From JARRON01 sp037383845 (GTDB lineage Bacteria; Pseudomonadota; Gammaproteobacteria; Steroidobacterales; XN24), in contig JARRON010000006.1 in NCBI GenBank assembly GCA_037383845.1, forward strand, positions 1 to 64,000: a stretch of DNA of 64,000 nt, written 5' to 3'. Shown piece after piece: positions 58,743 to 64,000 of the stretch. The notes under the pieces were generated by a model. It saw only the letters and a list, made by a program, of their open reading frames with translations. It ran no database searches and was not told the origin of the DNA. A program made the translations under genes and the position numbers. The first letter of the stretch is position 1; every line of letters starts with the position of its first letter.

Positions 58743-60806
58743 GTGAATCTCAGACCTGTAGTTTATCTTTCAATGACCTGCCTGGCGGCGGACCCCGCTC
58801 ATGGACAGGAGGGCGAGCCAGCCCACGAAGACGCCCTGGAGCGCATGACGGTGACGGCCACCGCCCTGGGAACCCACGCCGAGGACCTGCCCATACCCGT
58901 CAGCGTCATGGACGGGGACGAACTGGTGCTGAAAAGCGGCACGGGCAGCCTGGGAGAGGTGCTTGCCGGCGAACCCGGCATCACCGGCAGCTACTTCGGG
59001 CCCGTGTCCAGCCGCCCGATTATCCGCGGCCAGGCCGGACCCCGGGTGAGAATCCTCCAGGACCGCATCGGCGCGCTCGACGTCTCCGCCATCAGCCCCG
59101 ACCACGCGGTGAGCATCGAGCCGCTGTTCGCCCGGCGTATCGAGATCCTCCGTGGGCCCGCCACGCTGCTCTACGGCGGAGGCGCCGAAGGGGGCGTGGT
59201 CAACACCGTCACCAACCGGGTACCCGTCTACGATCCTCTGGGCCTGATCGAGGGTGCCGTGGAACTGCGCACGGATTCGGCCAGCGGCGAGGAAGCGGGA
59301 CTGGCCATGCTCGAAGGCCGGGTGGGCAGCTTCAACTGGCACGTCGAAGGGGTTAGCCGGGAAACCGATGACGTGGAGATCAACGGACCCGCCGAGCGGC
59401 CCGGCCTCCACGAGGACGAAGAACATGCCGGGGAGGAAGAGGAGGTCCCGGAGGGCATCATTCCCAACAGCGACTCGGACAGCTGGAGCTACAGCACGGG
59501 CGTGGCCTGGACCGGCGATGCGGGGCACCTGGGCGTGGGCTACACCCGCTACCGGAGCCGCTACGGCCTTCCCGGCGAGTCCCACGGGCACGAGGGGGAG
59601 GAAGGCGCCGAACCGGAGCCGGAGATCTTCGACGGCGCCAGGATATTCATGGACCAGGAACGGTGGGACTTCAAAAGCGAGTGGCGGCCATCCAGCGGCG
59701 CGATCGAGGCCCTCCGGCTGGATGCCGGCATCTCCGACTACACACACCGCGAGGTGGAGCCCTCCGGCGAGACGGGCACCGTCTTCGACGACGAGAGCAC
59801 CGAGGCCCGCTTCGAGGCCCTGCACAGCCTGGGTGAGTGGAACGGCGTGGCCGGCCTCCAGTACCTTTCCCGGGAATTCTCGGCGGTGGGCGAGGAAGCC
59901 TATCTGCCGCTTGTGGAGACCACCAAGTGGGGTGCGTTCCTGCTGGAAGAGCGGCATTTCGGCAAGCTGACCTTCTCCGCCGGCGCCCGCCTGGAACAGA
60001 TGGAGCACGATCCGGCAAGCGCCGCGCCGGCCTATGACGACACCGCTTTCTCCGGGTCGGCCGGTTTCGTGCGCCCCTTCGGCGGTGCCGTGGTGAGTCT
60101 CAACCTGAACTACACCGAGCGCCATCCCGCCCCGGAGGAGCTGTACTCCGAGGGACCGCACCTGGCCACGGGCCTGTACGAGATAGGCGATGCCGGCCTC
60201 GGCCGGGAGAAGAACCGGTCTGTCGACCTGGGCATCCGCGGCGGCGAGGCGTGGAGCTGGTCGGTGAATCTCTTTTACAAGGATGCCGGAGACTACATCT
60301 ACCTGGCCGGCACCGGGGAGATCGAGGACGAACTGCCGGTGGCCGAGTACCGCCAGGCGGACGCAACGTTCTACGGATACGAAGTCGAGGCGCGGGTGCC
60401 GCTGTGGCACCTGGAAGGGGGGCACGAGTTGCACGCCCTGCTGTGGTCCGACATGACCCGGGGCACCCTGGACGGCGTGTCGGGCAACCGGAACATTCCG
60501 CGCATGCCGGTCCAGCGCCTCGCCGCCGGCCTCGAATGGGCGACCGTGGCCTGGAGCGCCGCCGTCGAAGCCGTCTACCACGACGACCAGCAGCATACGG
60601 CGGACTTCGAGTCCGAGACCTCCGCCTATACGCTCGTGAACGCGGACTTCGTGTACAGCCTGGACTTCGGCCGCGCCCGGACGCTGCTGTTCGTCCGGGG
60701 CAAGAACCTGCTCGACGTGGACGGCCGGCGTAGCGTCTCCTTCCTCAAGGACTCCGCGCCGATCCCTGGCCGTTCGCTGGAGGCCGGCGTCAGGGTAGGC
60801 TTCTGA
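58743..60806 (+). CDS. TonB-dependent receptor, probable zinc receptor (ZnuD-like)
   Basis: A 687-residue outer-membrane receptor. The plug domain (about 30-160) contains IRGQAGPRVRILQDR and EILRGPATLLYGGGAEGGVVN; the barrel ends in the terminal Phe (VRVGF). Two extracellular-loop segments are acidic and His-rich (HEDEEHAGEEEEVPE near 222-240 and HGHEGEEG near 280), as in ZnuD-type zinc receptors. The start is GTG 58743 with GGGAGAG upstream; the signal peptide is short and weak. No Zur box was seen upstream. Confidence 0.88.
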   Translation: MNLRPVVYLSMTCLAADPAHGQEGEPAHEDALERMTVTATALGTHAEDLPIPVSVMDGDELVLKSGTGSLGEVLAGEPGITGSYFGPVSSRPIIRGQAGPRVRILQDRIGALDVSAISPDHAVSIEPLFARRIEILRGPATLLYGGGAEGGVVNTVTNRVPVYDPLGLIEGAVELRTDSASGEEAGLAMLEGRVGSFNWHVEGVSRETDDVEINGPAERPGLHEDEEHAGEEEEVPEGIIPNSDSDSWSYSTGVAWTGDAGHLGVGYTRYRSRYGLPGESHGHEGEEGAEPEPEIFDGARIFMDQERWDFKSEWRPSSGAIEALRLDAGISDYTHREVEPSGETGTVFDDESTEARFEALHSLGEWNGVAGLQYLSREFSAVGEEAYLPLVETTKWGAFLLEERHFGKLTFSAGARLEQMEHDPASAAPAYDDTAFSGSAGFVRPFGGAVVSLNLNYTERHPAPEELYSEGPHLATGLYEIGDAGLGREKNRSVDLGIRGGEAWSWSVNLFYKDAGDYIYLAGTGEIEDELPVAEYRQADATFYGYEVEARVPLWHLEGGHELHALLWSDMTRGTLDGVSGNRNIPRMPVQRLAAGLEWATVAWSAAVEAVYHDDQQHTADFESETSAYTLVNADFVYSLDFGRARTLLFVRGKNLLDVDGRRSVSFLKDSAPIPGRSLEAGVRVGF

Positions 60807-60884
60807 TGCCGTGCTGGCCGGACCCCGATGCTGCGGGGTCCGGTCCGGGCGCCGGTCGCCTGTACCGCACCTGCCTAAACGGCC

Positions 60885-61979
60885 TCAGGGCTCGCTGTCG
60901 GGCTTGCACTGGCAGTCGCGGGCCCCGGGGGGCAGGCCCCGGCCGGTCACCAGGTAGGTGGCGAAGCTGCCCAGCCAGTGTCCGCCCTCGTAGTAGTCTC
61001 CCGTGGCGCCGGCCAGGCCGGCGTCGCCATGAGCGTCCGCCGCCGCGCGAAGCGAGATCCGGCGGAGATCCCCCACCGGCAGCCCGGCGGCAATGCCCTC
61101 CAGCATCCAGGCCCGGCTGAGGTTGAGCCCGTCCAGGTGAGCGAGCTTCGGGTCGGAGCGGTCGGTGACCTCGGCCACCGGCAGCCAGCCGGGGCCGCTG
61201 TCCTCAGGTATCCCGGGCATGAAGGTCGTCAGCCACTCCGCGAAGGCCTCCGGGGCCAGGAGGCGCCTGACCAGGTCAGCCTCCGCCAGGCAGGGGGAAA
61301 GGAAATCCTGGCCTGACGGCTCCCAGTCCACGGGACATCCCCGGTCGGCCAGGTAAAGGTCCCGGGAGGCAGCGCCCACGATCTGCCGGGTTGCGGAGTC
61401 GCCTGCGGCCGCGGACCAGTCCAGCACCAGGCCGAAAGCGAATGCCGTCTGCGAGTGTTCGCCGGTGCGGATGGGATAGGCCAGCCTGGGCACCCACTCC
61501 CGGAAGACTTCCGCGGCCGCGGACTCCAGTGGGGCCAGCGCCTCGGCCCACCGCGCGGCATCCGGGTCGTCCCACTCCCTGAGCTCTGCCGCCAGCTGCA
61601 GCAGCCAGGCCAGGCCGTAGGGGCGCTCGAAAGACGCCCGGCCCTCGCCCCGCAGGTATTCCACCTCCGCACGGACCGCCTCCGGGACCAGGCTCCGGTC
61701 GAGGGCCGCCCGGGCCCTGGGTGCGAACTCCGCGTCCGGGTACAGACGCGCCAGGCGGGCCAGCAGCCAGTGGCCGTGGACCGAGGAATGCCAGTCATAG
61801 CAGCCCCAGAACACCGGCGTCAGCTTCCGCGGCGGCGCGACGTCGTCGTCCGAGTTCAGCACGTGGGCGATCTTGTTGGGATATTCCTTGTGAACGCAGG
61901 CCAGCGCCAGGTCGGCGAAACGGCCGACGCCGGCCGGGTCCAGTGCAAGAGCCGACACCACGAGTGCCGCCAGGCTCAT
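60885..61979 (-). CDS. DUF2891 family protein
   Basis: A 364-residue cytosolic helical protein. FWGCYDWHSSVHGHWLLARL, HSQTAFAFGLVLDWS and the C-terminal YYEGGHWLGSFATYLVTGR match DUF2891, an alpha/alpha-barrel-like family of unknown function, perhaps carbohydrate-related. A short Cys-rich tail (CQCKPDSEP) ends it. The start ATG 61979 overlaps the hinT stop (ATGA), so the two are cotranscribed. Confidence 0.85.
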   Translation of the reverse strand: MSLAALVVSALALDPAGVGRFADLALACVHKEYPNKIAHVLNSDDDVAPPRKLTPVFWGCYDWHSSVHGHWLLARLARLYPDAEFAPRARAALDRSLVPEAVRAEVEYLRGEGRASFERPYGLAWLLQLAAELREWDDPDAARWAEALAPLESAAAEVFREWVPRLAYPIRTGEHSQTAFAFGLVLDWSAAAGDSATRQIVGAASRDLYLADRGCPVDWEPSGQDFLSPCLAEADLVRRLLAPEAFAEWLTTFMPGIPEDSGPGWLPVAEVTDRSDPKLAHLDGLNLSRAWMLEGIAAGLPVGDLRRISLRAAADAHGDAGLAGATGDYYEGGHWLGSFATYLVTGRGLPPGARDCQCKPDSEP

Positions 61980-62323
61980 CGGTCCGCCAGCATCGGCCCC
62001 AGGGGACGCCCCCCGAGCAGATGCAGGTGCAGGTGGTAGACCTCCTGGCCGCCGTGGCGGTTGCAGTTGATGATCAGCCGGTAGCCGTCGTCGGCGATGC
62101 CCTCGGCGCGGGCCAGGTCCCGGGCGACCGTGAACATGTGCCCGATGACCTGCTCGTCTTCTCCGGCGATGTCGTTGGCGGTGGGAATGGGCTTCACCGG
62201 GACGATCAGGAGATGGGTGGGGGCCTTGGGGTTGATGTCCCGGAAGGCCACGACGCTGTCGTCGCGGTGGACGATGTCGGCGGGAATGTCGCCGGCGATG
62301 ATCTTCTCGAAGAGGGTGGGCAT
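61976..62323 (-). CDS. hinT: HIT family purine nucleoside phosphoramidase HinT
   Basis: A 115-residue histidine-triad hydrolase of AMP-lysine and similar substrates. TLFEKIIAGDIPADIVH, AFRDINPKAPTHLLIVP and the triad YHLHLHLLGG are present. ATG 62323 is preferred, with GGAG upstream; the frame extends five codons to 62338. It overlaps DUF2891 by 4 bases. Confidence 0.95.
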   Translation of the reverse strand: MPTLFEKIIAGDIPADIVHRDDSVVAFRDINPKAPTHLLIVPVKPIPTANDIAGEDEQVIGHMFTVARDLARAEGIADDGYRLIINCNRHGGQEVYHLHLHLLGGRPLGPMLADR

Positions 62324-62401
62324 AGGGCACTCCGCCATGGCTTGGACTGCAGAAGCAGTTTAGGCACCGCCGCCGCGACACCGCAACGAAAACGGCGGCC
62401 C

Positions 62402-62407
62402 TATAAT
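62402..62407 (+). promoter_or_regulatory. TATAAT -10 box for the LEA14-like gene
   Basis: A perfect TATAAT (62402-62407) lies 31 bases before ATG 62439, with AAGGAAG as ribosome site in the leader. No good -35 box is visible at 16-18 bases. Confidence 0.5.
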
Positions 62408-62438
62408 GGCGGCTTCGTCGTAAAGGAAGCCGGACGCC

Positions 62439-62903
62439 ATGAATCGCCGCCTGCTCGCTGCCCTGGTCGCCACCGTCCATCTCCTCGTCCTGGCCGGTTG
62501 CGCCAGTCTGACCTCTCTCGAGCCACCGGAGGTCCGGGTGACCGACGTGCGGGGAATGCCGCGCGAGTCCAGCGGCCTGGAGCAGCGCTTCGCCGTCGGC
62601 CTGAACGTGCTCAACCCCAACAACCGGGAAATCCTGGTGGACGGGATGGACTTCGAGCTGGAACTCAACGGGCGGCAGCTGGCACGGGGGGTGTCGTCGG
62701 AGGCGTTCGTCCTGCCGGCGCTGGGCGAGGCCGGCACGACGGTGACGGTATCCACCTCCCTGGTGAACGTCTTCGGTCAGTTGCTCGAGCTGGGACGTAC
62801 ACAGCCGGACCGACTCGAGTACCGGATCCGCGGCAAGCTCCACCTGGGCAGCGGGATGGTGCGCACCATCCCCTTCGACCGCACGGGCACTCTCCAGCCC
62901 TGA
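62439..62903 (+). CDS. LEA14-like lipoprotein (LEA type 2 family)
   Basis: A 154-residue lipoprotein: lipobox VLAGC (Cys 21), then an LEA14/WHy domain (FAVGLNVLNPNNREILVDGMDFELELNGRQLARGV ... LEYRIRGKLHL), a fibronectin-like fold. LEA14 proteins are linked to desiccation and stress; the bacterial lipoprotein versions are of unknown function. It is divergent from hinT. Confidence 0.88.
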   Translation: MNRRLLAALVATVHLLVLAGCASLTSLEPPEVRVTDVRGMPRESSGLEQRFAVGLNVLNPNNREILVDGMDFELELNGRQLARGVSSEAFVLPALGEAGTTVTVSTSLVNVFGQLLELGRTQPDRLEYRIRGKLHLGSGMVRTIPFDRTGTLQP

Positions 62904-62908
62904 CGGGG

Positions 62909-63424
62909 CTAGGCCTGCGCTGCCTCCTGCTGGCGGCAGCGCCAGGCAGGCCCGCCATCAGCATCCAGGATGCCCGCCTCCACGAGCCACTGCAGGGCAT
63001 CGGCAGCGTCGCGGGCGAACCACGCTGAGGCGGAGCCGAGACGGAAACTGTAGCCCCAGGCGTCCATGTCCGAGAACATCCGCTCCCGACCCACGCCGGG
63101 GAGCTCGCCGGCGAGCAACACCTGCAGGTAGCACACGGCGTTCTCTTCCTCGTAGTCGCCGCCGGCGTCGGTGTCCAGGCCCCGGCGGCGCTCCGGGGGC
63201 ATGCAGATGTAGTGGCAGGCCTCATGCAGCACGGAGTGGACGGGCGTGTCGGGTCGGGCGAAAACCCGGTCCTCCTTCAGCCCGGCCTCGGCGTCGCCCC
63301 ACCAGGATCCCGGGATGACCTCCCCGACGGGCACAGCAACCAGCCGCAGGCCGAATCGTCCAAGCAGCCGGACGAGTCCCGCCTGGTCAACGTCCGCCAG
63401 GCGAAGGACGGAAGGCCCGCTCAC
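62909..63424 (-). CDS. Predicted metallopeptidase-like protein with HEACH motif
   Basis: A 171-residue protein of unknown family. VLHEACHYICMPPERR carries an HExxH zinc motif, and GGDYEEENAVCYLQVLLAGELPG provides downstream Glu residues that could be the third ligand. There is no signal peptide. It overlaps the lptE stop by 4 bases (ATGA) and is therefore coupled to the LPS-transport gene. Function unknown; the peptidase idea is inferred from the motif. Confidence 0.75.
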   Translation of the reverse strand: MSGPSVLRLADVDQAGLVRLLGRFGLRLVAVPVGEVIPGSWWGDAEAGLKEDRVFARPDTPVHSVLHEACHYICMPPERRRGLDTDAGGDYEEENAVCYLQVLLAGELPGVGRERMFSDMDAWGYSFRLGSASAWFARDAADALQWLVEAGILDADGGPAWRCRQQEAAQA

Positions 63425-63915
63425 GGCTCCACAGCAGCCAGCCGGCGGGTGATCACGCCGGCGATCTCCCGGGCCAGGGACTCCCGAAGCAGCAGTTCCT
63501 CCTGCTGCTTGGCCAGCACCTGGGTCTCGTCGTAGGTGAAGATACGGGTCCGGGTCACCCGCTGGCCGGGAACAAGAGCCTCGGGTCCCGCGCGCACCCG
63601 GTACTCGGCCGTGTAGAAGACTTCCAGTTCCGTGGGCCGGTTCTGTGCCGAGACCGATTTCACCCGGGTACCGTAATTCTCGCTGTCCACGACAATCACC
63701 GCTGTCGCCTGGCCGGGCTCAGGAACCAGGGTCACCCGGGCTGCCTCCACCGACCGGCGCAGCTGCCGGGCCAGGTCGGAGTTGGGATCCGGTACCTGCA
63801 GGTACACCTTCTCCAGCTGGGGCGCATAGTCGGCCCGGCCCTGCAGCTGAAAGCCGCAGCCTGCCGTCATCGCGGCAAGCAGGCACAGCAGCAGGACGGA
63901 ACCAGGCAGCTTCAT
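63421..63915 (-). CDS. lptE: LPS-assembly lipoprotein LptE
   Basis: A 164-residue lipoprotein that plugs the LptD barrel. Lipobox MTAGC is followed by the family-typical GFQLQG. VSAQNRPTELEVFYTAEYRV is the conserved central region. It follows leuS by 3 bases, the normal leuS-lptE order, but the next normal gene, holA, is 5.2 kb away. Confidence 0.96.
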   Translation of the reverse strand: MKLPGSVLLLCLLAAMTAGCGFQLQGRADYAPQLEKVYLQVPDPNSDLARQLRRSVEAARVTLVPEPGQATAVIVVDSENYGTRVKSVSAQNRPTELEVFYTAEYRVRAGPEALVPGQRVTRTRIFTYDETQVLAKQQEELLLRESLAREIAGVITRRLAAVEP

Positions 63916-63918
63916 TGC

Positions 63919-64000
63919 TCAGACCACGATGTTGACCAGCCGGCCGGGCACGATGATGACCTTGCGGATCGGGCTTTCGCCGACGAACCGGGCGACATTG
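63919..64000 (-). CDS. leuS: Leucyl-tRNA synthetase, C-terminal end (cut by the window)
   Basis: The last 26 codons are visible and read NVARFVGESPIRKVIIVPGR and LVNIVV, matching the C-terminal end of LeuRS (RKVI.VPGKL.N.VV). The rest lies outside the window. It is the first gene of the leuS-lptE pair on the minus strand. Confidence 0.88.
   Translation of the reverse strand, partial: NVARFVGESPIRKVIIVPGRLVNIVV

Noticed and set aside
58770..60596. 608-codon minus-strand frame opposite the TonB receptor
   Set aside because: Shadow; the plus strand encodes a complete receptor with plug and barrel.

Overview
The window reads as chromosomal DNA of a GC-rich gammaproteobacterium that is not an enteric. 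The main reason is gene order. It carries the ygfB-pepP-ubiH-ubiI block divergent from a zapB-like gene, zapA, 6S RNA and fthC, and the leuS-lptE ... holA-nadD-rsfS-rlmH-maf-rng-yhdP-nitrilase-tldD series, both typical of the class. It also has a Vfr/CRP-type regulator and Coq7 for ubiquinone synthesis. Many promoter-like -10 boxes lie close to start codons, and adjacent genes often overlap by 4 bases (GTGA/ATGA). The genus cannot be fixed from sequence alone; no insertion sequence, phage or CRISPR array was seen.

Layout. 1-4.1 kb: end of a DUF885 peptidase-like gene, ispG, and the phenylalanine hydroxylase pair phhA-phhB. 4.1-11.7 kb (minus): PAP2 phosphatase, AidB-like acyl-CoA dehydrogenase, DUF4404, GNAT, ubiI, ubiH, pepP, ygfB. 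11.7-15.9 kb (plus): zapB-like, zapA, 6S RNA, fthC, EVE protein, a Lys/Ala-repeat histone-H1-like protein, rpiA, a PNPOx-like protein. 15.9-19.3 kb: an orphan sigma54 activator followed by small envelope proteins (PRC-barrel, DUF1328, BON, tiny lipoprotein, unknown 130-aa protein) ending at a strong terminator. A textbook -24/-12 sigma54 promoter and an upstream inverted repeat lie inside this cassette. 19.4-31.2 kb: accessory genes, including a DUF389 membrane protein with a degenerate lipid-kinase-like domain, a periplasmic-binding lipoprotein, a membrane GDPD, outer-membrane barrels, a beta-carbonic anhydrase, a large STAND-like ATPase and DUF4242.

31.2-33.8 kb: tRNA-Gln(CUG) flanked by partial or broken tRNA copies, then rpsI, rplM, a 2Fe-2S ferredoxin and a DUF481 barrel (all minus). 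33.9-47.5 kb: GlcF-like protein, coq7, crp/vfr, rpe, djlA, purC, BtuF-like protein, YihY, pmbA, a cysteine-desulfurase-like protein, darP, purE, purK and an ExeA-FHA fusion. 47.5-58.2 kb (minus): tldD up to holA, where holA has lost its normal C-terminus and runs out of frame into nadD. 58.3-64 kb: a probable zinc-type TonB receptor with a small CxxC partner, DUF2891, hinT, an LEA14-like lipoprotein, an HExxH protein, lptE and the end of leuS.

The strongest candidate for an undescribed system is the sigma54-controlled envelope cassette at 15,962-19,297. Other points of note are the broken tRNA-Gln copies with hairpin-rich inserts in the T-loop, the holA truncation, the kinase-dead-looking domain fused to DUF389, and several probably leaderless genes.
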